The notes below the pieces were generated by a model. That model saw only the letters and a list, made by a program, of their open reading frames with translations, had not been told where the DNA came from and made no database searches. A stretch of 64,000 nt of DNA from Clostridiales bacterium CCNA10 (GTDB lineage: Bacteria; Bacillota; Clostridia; Oscillospirales; Oscillospiraceae), in the NCBI GenBank assembly GCA_003573975.1, contig AP018533.1:310001-374000 (forward strand). The letters are read 5' to 3'. Below, in pieces: positions 7,954-15,836 of this stretch. The position numbers and the translations under genes were made by a program. Position 1 is the stretch's first letter; every line of letters begins with the position of its first letter.

Positions 7954-8568
7954 TTGACCTTTAAGGAATTCACAGCCTGGTGCAATGAACGAGCCTGTGA
8001 CGGACGGTGGGGTATGGTAGAGGCAATGGTCTGCATCGACCTGATGGCGGAAATCCGAAAACTATCCTTCTGGAAAAGGGGAAATTTTTGGCGGGAGCTG
8101 TATGAAAAGCGTATTTTGGATGAAATTGTCGAGCCAATCAACCAAAAGATCATCATCGACCAATTCGCCGCCAGAATACCGCATACTGACCAAGCAATCA
8201 CACACGAAAAGGAGCATTCTACCATGACAATCAATGAATACCAGGCGCTTGCGCTGCGCACGGAGTCACGCATCACCACCGACCCCGTCCCTTATATTCG
8301 CGTTCTGGAAGGGCTTATGGGCCTGAACGGAGAGGCCGGCGAGGCCATTGACCTGATGAAGAAAGTGCTGTTCCAAGGCCACGAGTTCGACCGGGAGCAC
8401 ATGGCCAAAGAACTGGGCGACATTGCCTGGTATCTAGCTGTCAGCGCTGACGCCATTGGCTACGACCTGGAGAGCATCCTGCAAATGAATGTGGACAAAC
8501 TCAGGACGCGGTATCCGGACGGTTTCAGCACGGAGCAGAGCCTGCATCGCAGCGCCAATGATATTTAG
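7954..8568 (+). CDS. Two-part protein with C-terminal MazG-like domain
   Basis: 204 residues from a TTG. Residues 1-90 are an uncharacterised helical module (FKEFTAWCNERACDGRWGMVEAMVCIDLM). Residues 91-204 start with Met and match the MazG-like NTP pyrophosphohydrolase pattern (GLNGEAGEAIDLMKK, then HMAKELGDIAWYLA with the metal-binding E/D residues). An ATG at 8224 follows a GGAG site, so the MazG-like part may also be made alone. Such enzymes hydrolyse nucleoside triphosphates or ppGpp-like nucleotides. Confidence 0.75.
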   Translation: MTFKEFTAWCNERACDGRWGMVEAMVCIDLMAEIRKLSFWKRGNFWRELYEKRILDEIVEPINQKIIIDQFAARIPHTDQAITHEKEHSTMTINEYQALALRTESRITTDPVPYIRVLEGLMGLNGEAGEAIDLMKKVLFQGHEFDREHMAKELGDIAWYLAVSADAIGYDLESILQMNVDKLRTRYPDGFSTEQSLHRSANDI

Positions 8569-8579
8569 GAGGCACCGCC

Positions 8580-8744
8580 ATGAGCATCCAAGATGACTAC
8601 CTGTTTGTCCGGTTTGACAAATACTGCAAAACCTGCAAGCATGAGAAGCTGGAGGAAAACGAACCGCCCTGCGACGAGTGTCTGGAGCATCCAGTAAACC
8701 TGCACTCGCATAAACCCGTTTGCTACGAGGGTACGGATGAATGA
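8580..8744 (+). CDS. Small putative zinc-finger protein
   Basis: 54 residues; the ATG at 8580 follows TTTAGGAGGCACCGCC. Cysteines are spaced CxxC, CxxC and a last Cys (CKTC, CDEC, VCYEG), typical of a small zinc ribbon. It overlaps the next reading frame. Function unknown. Confidence 0.6.
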   Translation: MSIQDDYLFVRFDKYCKTCKHEKLEENEPPCDECLEHPVNLHSHKPVCYEGTDE

Positions 8745-8758
8745 GGAGGCTGCGCGCT

Positions 8759-8950
8759 ATGAAACTGCGATTCATTGGGGAAGATGGTTCCATGGGTCTG
8801 AAAAACGGCGAAGCCTATGACGCCCGCATTTATATTCGAGGGAAGTTCCTTTGGGTGGAATGGAAGGTCGGGCGTTTCATGACTCGTTCCTGCCCTTACT
8901 CCTCTACGAAGGCATTTGCCCAGAATTGGGACCTGGCATACACCACTTAA
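8759..8950 (+). CDS. Small unknown phage protein
   Basis: 63 residues; start 8759 chosen for the GGAGGCTGCGCGCT ribosome site. The sequence (LRFIGEDGSMGLKNGEAYDARIY, FLWVEWKVGR) suggests a small beta-barrel found in many Firmicutes phages. Function unknown. Confidence 0.6.
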   Translation: MKLRFIGEDGSMGLKNGEAYDARIYIRGKFLWVEWKVGRFMTRSCPYSSTKAFAQNWDLAYTT

Positions 8951-8966
8951 AACACAGGAGGGCAAT

Positions 8967-9167
8967 ATGGCACAAAAGCGAATCAGGATGGTTCAGCGTG
9001 ATATTTTGAACGATCGGCTGCGGCTTCTCTACGACGACGGAACGCAAGGTGTTCTGGAGTATGGGGAAGCCGTTTCCCGTTCCAAGGCGCCTGCCATCAT
9101 CAAACCGAACGACTTTGTTGGGCTGACGCTCAAGCAGGCCAAACTGAAACTTGGCATCAAGAATTGA
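8967..9167 (+). CDS. Small unknown phage protein
   Basis: 66 residues; ATG at 8967 after AGGAGGGCAAT. Basic N-terminus and a short C-terminal PASTA-like turn (GLTLKQAKLKLG), too short to assign. Confidence 0.55.
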   Translation: MAQKRIRMVQRDILNDRLRLLYDDGTQGVLEYGEAVSRSKAPAIIKPNDFVGLTLKQAKLKLGIKN

Positions 9168-9177
9168 GGTGCGGCCC

Positions 9178-10074
9178 GTGAGTTACCAATACGATTTATA
9201 TTTACAAAAGCACAAGGCCAACGTGAAAAAGGGTTTTGACTGGCTTCAGACCAACATGCCCTGGCTCTTTGAGGGGAAACCGGACGCTGCTTGGCAGACC
9301 GAGTTCGAGCATGATGCGTCCAAATCAAAGCCGGATGAGTACGAGGCCTATGACGCTTATTTCTATGGAGGCAACCGCTCCTATGCTGTTGTCCAGGCGT
9401 TCCAAAGAGCCTGGCTCCTGCACATCCACCGCAATCCCCATCACTGGCAGCACTGGGTTCTAATCAACGATGACCCCGGTGAAGGCGAAGTCCTGCTGGA
9501 GATGCCTTACAATTATATTATTGAGATGATCTGCGACTGGTGGGCCTTCAGCTGGGCGGAAGGTGATCTGAGCGAGATCTTCTCGTGGTATGATGAACAT
9601 AAGGACTATATCAAACTGAACCCGAAGACCCGCGAAACCGTGGAAGATATTCTCTGGGAACTCCGGGGCCGGCTTGGATTTAATGTCCTTGCTCATCATG
9701 GCGTCAAAGGTCAGAAGTGGGGCGTTCGTAATAGGCCGCCGTATCCGCTTGATAAAACCGGGAAGTCTGATACAATAGTGACAAAAACCATCAAAGGACA
9801 CACTGCTCCTTCTAAGCGAGATGAACCGGACAGTGTTGTCGACCATGTTACTTCTGACGGTAGCGTTAAAACTCGTGCCTTTTATGACGGCGATGGTTGG
9901 AAAGTAAAGGAGATACACACAACCGATCACGGAAACCCAAAACACCATTCATACGGAAGACATGGGGAACATGTTCATTATTATGAATGGGACCACGAAA
10001 CCGGCAAACAGATTAGTAACAAACAAGAAGAGATACCACCCGATCTCAGAAAGGAGAACGATGATATTTTATGA
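9178..10074 (+). CDS. DUF5662-type protein with internal HHGVKGQKW motif
   Basis: 298 residues from the GTG at 9178 (GAGGTGCGGCCC upstream). Residues 1-165 match DUF5662-type phage proteins: LxKHKANV start, FEHDASKSKPDEYEAYDAYF, HHWQHW and W-rich helices. A copy of the HxGVKGxKWGVR motif follows (residues 173-184), then a C-terminal domain rich in His, Asp and Gly (FYDGDGWKVKEIH, HHSYGRHGEHVHYY). The motif thus sits between two modules, unlike the N-terminal position in the structural region. Function unknown; the C-terminal part looks like an effector or toxin-type cap. Confidence 0.65.
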   Translation: MSYQYDLYLQKHKANVKKGFDWLQTNMPWLFEGKPDAAWQTEFEHDASKSKPDEYEAYDAYFYGGNRSYAVVQAFQRAWLLHIHRNPHHWQHWVLINDDPGEGEVLLEMPYNYIIEMICDWWAFSWAEGDLSEIFSWYDEHKDYIKLNPKTRETVEDILWELRGRLGFNVLAHHGVKGQKWGVRNRPPYPLDKTGKSDTIVTKTIKGHTAPSKRDEPDSVVDHVTSDGSVKTRAFYDGDGWKVKEIHTTDHGNPKHHSYGRHGEHVHYYEWDHETGKQISNKQEEIPPDLRKENDDIL

Positions 10075-10307
10075 CTTTGGAGGAATTTGTAAGAAATCTG
10101 ACCGAGGAGTACGGCACCGCCGAGTTCGAGTATAATGGACAACAATGTGGCGTAGAGCCGCAAACTCAGGATTCAGAGACCACTTATACTATGTGGTATG
10201 GCGAGGTGTGGAAAGACTACGACAACATTGACGATCTTCTTTCGGACGGGTTCTTTGATGGAGAATCTCTCCAGGATATTTTCCCGTCGATCGACGTCTG
10301 GTTCTAA
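10071..10307 (+). CDS. Unknown acidic phage protein
   Basis: 78 residues, very acidic and aromatic (YTMWYGEVWKDYDNIDDLLSDGFFDGESLQDIF). It starts in a 4-base overlap with the preceding gene. The composition recalls small DNA-mimic proteins, but that is only a suggestion. Confidence 0.55.
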   Translation: MTLEEFVRNLTEEYGTAEFEYNGQQCGVEPQTQDSETTYTMWYGEVWKDYDNIDDLLSDGFFDGESLQDIFPSIDVWF

Positions 10308-10331
10308 ATCTCGCAGGAAAGGAGAAAAACT

Positions 10332-11303
10332 GTGATAACAATTCAAGGGCAATACAACACTGCTATTTGCTACACCAACGAGCTGGAAGGAGCGGCTCGG
10401 GAGCAGATTCAAGCTGTTTGTGACCGGCCTGAGTTTGCAGGCTGTAAAATCCGCATTATGCCCGATGTCCATGCGGGTAAAGGCTGTACCATCGGCACCA
10501 CCATGACCATCCAAGACAAAATCGTTCCGGGTATGGTAGGGGTAGATATCGGCTGCGGTATGGAAACGGTAGAACTGGCTGAGCATGAGATCGACTTTGC
10601 AAAGCTGGATGCACTGATTCGGGAGAAGATCCCCTATGGCAGGGAAATTCGTGATATTCCCCATCCGCTCAACTCGGAAATCGACTTGACCCAGCTCCGT
10701 TGTGCCGACCAGATCAATCTTGACCGAGCAGTTCACAGCATCGGTTCTTTGGGAGGCGGTAACCACTTTATTGAGGTAGACCAAGCCGGGGACGGACGGC
10801 TGTTCCTTGTCGTTCACTCCGGGAGCCGGCACCTTGGGACAGAAGTGGCCGACTACTACCAAAACGAGGGACGTCGTGCGCTCTGGGGTGGAGTCAAGCA
10901 TCAAATCCAGGAAACCATTGATCGGATGAAAGCTGAGGGCCGGGTCAAGGAGATCCAGATGACCATCGCTATTCTCAAGAAAGAGCATACACTGGATATT
11001 CCAAAGGATCTGGCCTATGTGGAAGGCAAGCTGTTTGACGACTATATCCACGATATGAAACTGACGCAGCAGTTTGCAGTGCTCAACCGGAAAGCCATGG
11101 TTGATGTCATCCTGGAGGGGATGGGACTTCACGCAGTGGATATTTTCACCACCATTCACAACTACATCGATACGGACGCCATGATCCTGCGAAAGGGCTC
11201 CGTTTCCGCCAAAGCTGGAGAAAAGCTGCTCATCCCGATCAACATGCGAGATGGCAGCTTAATTTGTATCGGCAAGGGCAAACTATTCTTGACAAGGGCA
11301 TAA
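10332..11303 (+). pseudogene. rtcB: rtcB 5' fragment (RNA ligase, cut by the ICE)
   Basis: GTG start after GAAAGGAGAAAAACT. The 323 residues cover most of an RtcB RNA-splicing ligase: DVHAGKGCTIG, GVDIGCGM, GGGNHF and HSGSRH supply the Mn-binding Cys/His/Asp set. The family sequence stops at LICIGKG, after which ICE-derived codons add a short tail and a stop. The rest of the gene, including the guanylate-accepting His of SAPHGAGR, lies 22.85 kb away at 34,132. Intact phage RtcB can re-join tRNAs cut by host anticodon nucleases. As it stands, the fragment should be inactive. Confidence 0.9.
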
Positions 11304-11304
11304 T
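11271..11304 (+). other. attL junction with 19-bp recombinase arm
   Basis: The last rtcB codons (GGCAAGGGC) run into core AA at 11280-11281, four bases ACTA, then the arm TTCTTGACAAGGGCATAAT at 11286-11304. The arm matches the inverted arm at the other end in 17 of 19 positions, at the same 4-base distance from the core. This is the layout expected for a large serine recombinase crossover at a non-palindromic dinucleotide. Confidence 0.8.
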
Positions 11305-11320
11305 GCCAAGTGAAAAAGTT

Positions 11321-12802
11321 TTAGATTTTCCAGTGGATTGTAACACTCTCACTGGTAGCGTCAATCTGTGATATGAGTATATCAACCACCTTGCGCTTAT
11401 CGTCAAAGCTCACGGACTCCCAATCATCAAGATAGCCCGTAATGCTATCAATCTGTGAAGCGGAAACAGAATTAGCGGTGAGGTCTGCGACCAGCCGGAG
11501 CTGTTTCTGCCGTTCCGCGTCCAGTTCCTCAATGCGGGTGTTTGCGTATTGCAGGAGAAGCGAATTAGCGCCGGACAAAGTGTCCAGAAGTTTCTCGATC
11601 TCGCTTTCCGTCTTTGCCAAGGCAACGCGGGCGGCGGTCAGCTTCGGATTGTAGCTTTGTTCCTTACCGCCTTTCAGCGTGTGGAATTTCCGCATCTTCT
11701 TAACCATCTCGCCGTAAACAAACGCCTCCATGCTTTGCGCGGTCAGCGTACCGGCTCCCTCGCAGCTCTTATTGTCTGCCCGTTGTTTGCACCGCAGGTA
11801 GGTGACACCATTTCTGGCGTTCAGACTTGCCAGGGCATAGCCGCAACGTCCACACTTGATTTTCCCGGCCAGCCATGTGTTATGGCATTTCCGGCCATTC
11901 TGGAATGTGGTGTTTTGTGAGAGCTTGCGCTGAACGGTCAGCCAGAGCTGGGAGGGGATGCGCCCCTGGTGGGGAGCAATCACGAGGATCGGCTCCTCGC
12001 CCTCGCGTCCTTGATAGAGGTAACAGCTATTGTCCCCTGTGAACATTTCCGGGGGACTTTCGATTTTTACGCCCTGGGCCTTGAAGTATTCGTAGATGTC
12101 CATATCGGCCTGGACGTAGACGGGGTTTCTCAGCAGTTGAGCAATAAACCCGCGCTTTAGGGACTTGTCATAAACCTTGATGTCGTTCTCGGCAAAGTAC
12201 CGGGATATATCGCCGTAGGAATTGCCCGGCTCCGCATACATTTGATACATCAGCTCGGCAAAATCCATTTCCGCATTTTCCACCAGCTTCTTTGTCTTGA
12301 TCCCGTCCATGACGATGGGCTCAGTATCAAAACCGTATGGCGTCCGGCCCCGCATATAGTAGCCTTTGGTACACCGGGAATAGAAAGCGTCCTGCACACG
12401 CATCTGGATGCTTTCACGTTCAAGCTGGGCAAAGACAATGCAGATATTGAGCATCGCCCGGCCCATCGGTGTGGAAGTGTCAAACTTTTCTGTGCAGGAC
12501 ACAAACTCCACATCATACTGCTTGAACAGTTCCATGAGCTTTGCAAAGTCCACGATGGAACGGCTAATCCGATCCAGCTTGTAGACGATCACCCGCTTAA
12601 TCAGGCCCAGCCGGATGTCCTGCAGAAGCCGCTGGAAGTCGGGGCGCTCAATGTTTTTGCCGGAGTAGCCCTTGTCTTTGTATTCCTTACCCTCACCGCC
12701 TTTAAGCTCATAGCGGCAAAATTCAAACTGACTTTCAATGCTGATACTGTCTTTTTTGTCAATCGACTGCCGCCCATAAATTGCATCTATTCTACTATCC
12801 AT
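11321..12802 (-). CDS. Large serine recombinase
   Basis: 493 residues. The N-terminal resolvase domain has the catalytic Ser in YGRQS (residue 13), ESQ, and the YKLDRISRS and FAQLERE blocks. A recombinase domain follows (RTPYGF, FIAQLLRNPVY), then a zinc ribbon (CGRCGYALAS ... CKQRADNKSC) and a C-terminal coiled coil. This is the TndX/Int-type enzyme that excises and integrates conjugative transposons by a 2-bp staggered cut. It lies directly inside the left end. The reading frame contains a degenerate copy of the dispersed palindrome (11573-11585). Confidence 0.93.
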   Translation of the reverse strand: MDSRIDAIYGRQSIDKKDSISIESQFEFCRYELKGGEGKEYKDKGYSGKNIERPDFQRLLQDIRLGLIKRVIVYKLDRISRSIVDFAKLMELFKQYDVEFVSCTEKFDTSTPMGRAMLNICIVFAQLERESIQMRVQDAFYSRCTKGYYMRGRTPYGFDTEPIVMDGIKTKKLVENAEMDFAELMYQMYAEPGNSYGDISRYFAENDIKVYDKSLKRGFIAQLLRNPVYVQADMDIYEYFKAQGVKIESPPEMFTGDNSCYLYQGREGEEPILVIAPHQGRIPSQLWLTVQRKLSQNTTFQNGRKCHNTWLAGKIKCGRCGYALASLNARNGVTYLRCKQRADNKSCEGAGTLTAQSMEAFVYGEMVKKMRKFHTLKGGKEQSYNPKLTAARVALAKTESEIEKLLDTLSGANSLLLQYANTRIEELDAERQKQLRLVADLTANSVSASQIDSITGYLDDWESVSFDDKRKVVDILISQIDATSESVTIHWKI

Positions 12803-12807
12803 AATTA

Positions 12808-12845
12808 GCTCCCTTCCGTTAAACGGGAGCCAACCTACAATTATA
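12808..12845 (-). promoter_or_regulatory. Promoter and hairpin ahead of the recombinase gene
   Basis: On the - strand a perfect TATAAT (12845-12840) is followed by an inverted repeat GCTCCCGTT/AACGGAAGGGAGC that overlaps the ribosome site of the recombinase. The hairpin could be a repressor site or limit translation. No convincing -35 box at 17 bases was found. Confidence 0.5.
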
Positions 12846-12886
12846 TTGTACCTCTGCCGCCCCCTTACTACAAGGATGACTCTGGC

Positions 12887-13060
12887 CTACCCCCGCCCGG
12901 CATATTTGCGGAACACGTCAAACAGCCGCCGCTCGATCTCGCGGTTGCGCTTGTCCTGTTCCTGCGGGGAAAAAACGGGGGTGAGATTTTTGACGGTGAT
13001 CGTGCGATCTCCGAGAACAGCAGTTTTGATTTCACTTTCATATTTGACCTGTGCCTGCAT
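12887..13060 (-). CDS. Small ICE protein next to the recombinase
   Basis: 57 residues from the ATG at 13060, preceded by GGGAGGGATTTT. The sequence is charged (KNLTPVFSPQEQDKRNREIERRLFDVFRKYAG) and has no Cys. Small proteins of this type commonly accompany the recombinase in related elements, but an excisionase or directionality role is not proven. Confidence 0.6.
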   Translation of the reverse strand: MQAQVKYESEIKTAVLGDRTITVKNLTPVFSPQEQDKRNREIERRLFDVFRKYAGRG

Positions 13061-13103
13061 AAAATCCCTCCCATACAATCAAAGAATGTCTTGAAACATG
13101 GCA

Positions 13104-13132
13104 AAGGCCAGCACCGGGAAAGTGCTGGCCTT
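13104..13132 (-). terminator. Hairpin after the 66-residue gene
   Basis: Perfect stem GGCCAGCAC/GTGCTGGCC flanked by AAA and TTT tracts lies downstream (- strand) of the gene ending at 13170. A likely, possibly bidirectional, terminator next to a copy of the dispersed palindrome (13149-13167). Confidence 0.55.
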
Positions 13133-13169
13133 TGGCCGGATATGTACCTCTGGACAAAGTGTCCAGAAC

Positions 13170-13370
13170 TTAGTAAGGGCTCCGCTCGTAGTAAGCCTCG
13201 GCCTCCTGCAAAGTGGTATAGTCGAATACCTCGTAAAGCTCGACCATCACCTGTTTAATGTCGGACGGCTTAAAGCCGCACCGCTCCATCGCGGCGATGA
13301 CGTACCCCCGGCAGGCATCGTTGCTCCACGGCTGGGAGAGCAAGGCCGCCAGTTCTGGATCATAGTTCAT
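13170..13370 (-). CDS. Small ICE protein, unknown
   Basis: 66 residues starting at 13370 after AAAGAGGGGAACGCTCT. Helical (GYVIAAMERCGFKPSDIKQVMVELYEVFDYTTLQEAEAYYERS). It is typically found between the recombinase and the sigma-like factor in Firmicutes ICEs. The 350 bases upstream (13371-13720) hold no convincing gene, only an AT-rich tract near 13655-13720. Confidence 0.6.
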   Translation of the reverse strand: MNYDPELAALLSQPWSNDACRGYVIAAMERCGFKPSDIKQVMVELYEVFDYTTLQEAEAYYERSPY

Positions 13371-13720
13371 AGAGCGTTCCCCTCTTTCTTGATAAATTAG
13401 GGAGTGCCGCGCCCGTTTCCTTGACCTGTCCAAAGACAACCATACTCGGCGCGGCATCCCCACGCAACGGGGAACGGCGGCCCGGAGGGACAGGCGGCCA
13501 GCCTGTCCACTGGCGGATCGTGGCCGTGGGTTGGCCCGGCCCACCTGCGGCGCTGGTGTTTGTCGCTCGTTCTCCGTGGAGAGAAGTCACCGCGCACCCG
13601 CCGCCCGGCTCCCCGCGCTATGCTCAGGGCCGCCGCCGTTCCGTTGCGGAGAGGTTTATATTTCCCTCTCTAATAACCAAGACATTTTTACATCAATTCC
13701 AAGTGGGGAAACAGCAAAAA

Positions 13721-14131
13721 TCAAAAAGTTTTTTTCATGCGTTCCAGGCCCCGCTTGATAGACTGGCGGACGGACTCCTCATGCACACCATCAGCCTCAG
13801 CAATCGCTTTGATGCTTATGCCAAGAATGATGTGAGCGTCGATCCGGCGGCCCTGGATCTCCGGCAGGGAATTGAGCGCGTTCCACAGCCGGATAAACCG
13901 CTCCTTGAGTTCCAGGACTTCCTGGGGCGTGGGCTCATGCAGGCAGGCGGAGTATTCGATCCCGTCCTCACAGTCCAGGGAATACTGCGCTTTGTGCCGG
14001 GTGAGCCGCCGCTGGTAGGCCGCTTCATAGCGGACGCTGGCCCGGAGCGCCTCGGCCACTTCCTCGGTGACTTCGATAAACTGATCCTGCGTGTACCAAT
14101 AATAAAAATCTTTCAGATTGATGGTAGTCAT
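13721..14131 (-). CDS. Sigma-70-like factor of the ICE
   Basis: 136 residues from the ATG at 14131. The N-terminus (DFYYWYTQDQFIEVTEEVAEAL) and the C-terminal region-4-like helix-turn-helix (ISIKAIAEADGVHEESVRQSIKRGLERM) match the small sigma-type regulators of conjugative transposons, believed to start transcription of element genes. Its ribosome site sits at the foot of a perfect 10-bp hairpin (14141-14176). Confidence 0.75.
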   Translation of the reverse strand: MTTINLKDFYYWYTQDQFIEVTEEVAEALRASVRYEAAYQRRLTRHKAQYSLDCEDGIEYSACLHEPTPQEVLELKERFIRLWNALNSLPEIQGRRIDAHIILGISIKAIAEADGVHEESVRQSIKRGLERMKKTF

Positions 14132-14140
14132 TATAAACCT

Positions 14141-14176
14141 CCGTTTCGGTGTTGGGTGAACGAGTGACCGAAACGG
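14141..14176 (-). promoter_or_regulatory. Leader hairpin overlapping the sigma-gene ribosome site
   Basis: Perfect arms CCGTTTCGGT and ACCGAAACGG are separated by 16 bases. On the - strand the second arm runs into GGAGGTTTATAATG, so folding would partly mask the ribosome site; it could equally be an operator. Confidence 0.45.
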
Positions 14177-14327
14177 GGGCTGGCGGAGAGCGGCACCCAG
14201 GGGAGCCGCCCCGCACCTCTGGACAAAGTGTCCAGAAGTCGGACAAACAAAATGCGCCTGCGCGACACAAAGCCACGCAAGCGCATGAAATGACAAATTC
14301 ATTTATGTACTGCCAATTTTCGCGTCC

Positions 14328-14434
14328 ACCGCCGGACTGATCCTGCTGGGCGGGTGGGCTTTTTTTGACAGGTTAGGGGGATGGAAAAAGAAAAAGGACA
14401 CGGCGATACCTCCTGGACACCGCCGTATCCTTAA
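14328..14434. terminator. Terminators isolating the cargo module
   Basis: Two hairpins face opposite ways. CCACCGCC/GGCGGGTGG with seven T (14328-14368) serves the + strand. AAGGA-ACGGCG/CGCCGT-TCCTT (14393-14434) is followed on the - strand by TTTTTCTTTTT and ends the 14622 gene. A third long stem (about 14482-14521) lies between. Apart from these and a palindrome at 14218-14236, 14,177-14,621 holds no gene that I can see. Confidence 0.6.
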
Positions 14435-14621
14435 AAAAGGGCGACTTTAACACACCCCCCGTAATCTCATTTTTTGAAAAGAAAACGGCGGCTTGAAATT
14501 TGTTATTTCAAAACCGCCGTAAGGCTACTGTATTTTGTTTTGGCGCATGAATACCCAGCCGCCGAAACAACGGTTTTTTTATTATCCCGTTGGGCGGTAA
14601 ATCTTGTAAGGTTTAGAAAAG

Positions 14622-15092
14622 TCAGAAAACTTCTATCTGTCCAGGATAATTCATTCCCTTTTCAATAAGAGGCCCTTTAGCTCCCATTGTAAAAGCGATG
14701 TCGCTACTACGAATGGACATTAACCGATCACCGGCTTTAAGATTAAGAAATTTCAGCGTTTTTGGGGGTAGCTGCACTGTTCCTTCTTTGGATAATGGAA
14801 GCCACGCATAGCTTCTTCCCTTATATGGAATAAACTGGCCCGCACTACCTGAATGTTCCCCTGTCAATCCCGGCAAATCATCTATGATGTGCTTTAATTT
14901 TGAAGATGCTAACATCCTTTGATTTGTGACGCAAAAACCGCCAGTTATTTTACTACCAGTGAAAATAATGATTTCCGGTTCACTGGTCAAATTGTATTCA
15001 GATAGTGCCATTGTCGGAAAATGTATCGTCCCTTCTGCTCCTATTACTGACCATCCAAATACATATTTCCCGCCTTTGTTTAATTGCGGCAT
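14622..15092 (-). CDS. AbrB/SpoVT-like DNA-binding protein
   Basis: 156 residues containing two similar halves, each with a strand-rich, AbrB-like core: YVFGWSVIGAEGTIHFP near the start and AWLPLSKEGTVQLPPKTLKFLNLKAGDRLM later. AbrB-type swapped-hairpin proteins bind DNA as dimers. It is divergent from the padR gene and shares its palindromic control region. This 1.1 kb block is clearly more AT-rich than the rest of the ICE, suggesting separate acquisition. Confidence 0.6.
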   Translation of the reverse strand: MPQLNKGGKYVFGWSVIGAEGTIHFPTMALSEYNLTSEPEIIIFTGSKITGGFCVTNQRMLASSKLKHIIDDLPGLTGEHSGSAGQFIPYKGRSYAWLPLSKEGTVQLPPKTLKFLNLKAGDRLMSIRSSDIAFTMGAKGPLIEKGMNYPGQIEVF

Positions 15093-15146
15093 AGTTTTCC
15101 TCCTTTACATTTCTTGCTTTTGCTGATATACTAAAGTTAATATGTA

Positions 15147-15178
15147 GTTGTAGTACTCTATATATAGAGTACTACAAC
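15147..15178. promoter_or_regulatory. 32-bp perfect palindrome, probable PadR operator
   Basis: Two 16-base half sites (GTTGTAGTACTCTATA and its complement) meet at 15162/15163 with no mismatch, between the divergent AbrB-like and padR genes. PadR repressors bind palindromes in their own promoters, so autoregulation is likely. Confidence 0.7.
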
Positions 15179-15206
15179 TCAAGACTAATGTCAAGGGAGT
15201 AAAACT

Positions 15207-15755
15207 ATGCTTACGAAAACGGCAACTATTATTTTGGGGATAATCCAAAAACATCCAGTTAATGCGTATGAACTTATCAAAATGCTATCGCGCTTTCAAT
15301 TAAAAGATTGGTATGATATTGCAGACTCCACAGTTTATGCAACACTTAAATCCTTAGAAAAAAAACAATATATCACTGGCAGAGTACAAAAAGATGGAAA
15401 TATGCCTGATAAGACAGTTTATTCGCTAACCGATGCTGGCACGAAAGAATGGAATACAGCTATTAAATTTTTTCTTACTCATTTTGATTACGATCTTATT
15501 CCATTTATGATTGCGAGCTTTTTTGCCGAAAGTATTGGAGTAGACGAAGCTATAAAGTGTTTGGAAGAACGCCTTGATTATTTGAAAAAAAATAGCAAAG
15601 GGCTTACAAGACAAATCGAAGAATTGGAAGTGGAAAAGGATATTCCCTATTATGTCATCGGAAATGTGCAGCACAATGCGCTTATTGTTGAAACTGAAAT
15701 CACAGTTACACAACAAATGATCGCTAAATATAAAAGCAGGCTTTTCGATCAATAA
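15207..15755 (+). CDS. PadR-family transcriptional regulator
   Basis: 182 residues. An N-terminal winged helix (TATIILGIIQKHPVNAYELIKML, STVYATLKSLEKKQYI, KTVYSLTDAGTKEW) is followed by the Vir-type C-terminal helices used for dimerisation. PadR proteins repress transport or stress genes and are released by small ligands. It lies in the AT-rich cargo module of the ICE; the regulated cargo is presumably the divergent AbrB-like gene. Confidence 0.85.
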   Translation: MLTKTATIILGIIQKHPVNAYELIKMLSRFQLKDWYDIADSTVYATLKSLEKKQYITGRVQKDGNMPDKTVYSLTDAGTKEWNTAIKFFLTHFDYDLIPFMIASFFAESIGVDEAIKCLEERLDYLKKNSKGLTRQIEELEVEKDIPYYVIGNVQHNALIVETEITVTQQMIAKYKSRLFDQ

Positions 15756-15836
15756 TATGAAATAAAATACTACTTTAAGTCAAATTATATTTCGTTCTCA
15801 TAGCCTCACCCGAAATGTAGAATAATATAGGGTGAT

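Larger units (their letters stand above)
33..11144 (+). repeat. KATATTY motif cluster, left early region
   Basis: ATATT occurs 41 times on this strand in 11.3 kb by my count, 38 of them as TATATT or GATATT, usually followed by T or C; its complement AATAT occurs about 4 times. Roughly 9 per strand would be expected by composition. Copies sit in all three reading frames (GAT ATT, ATA TTT, GGA TAT T) and between genes, often just before a ribosome site. Spacing is mostly 150-350 bases. Confidence 0.65.

Noticed and set aside
33..11144. KATATTY as part of the ribosome binding site
   Set aside because: Some copies stand before AAAGGAG sites, but most lie far inside genes, so it cannot be explained as a translation signal.
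13421..14167. Long open frame of 248 codons on the + strand over the sigma-like gene
   Set aside because: It is the antisense shadow of the sigma-like gene and its leader, with no ribosome site and an Arg/Pro/Gly-rich composition.
14622..15755. Antibiotic-resistance cargo in the ICE
   Set aside because: The only cargo-like block codes for AbrB-like and PadR regulators; no resistance family is seen.
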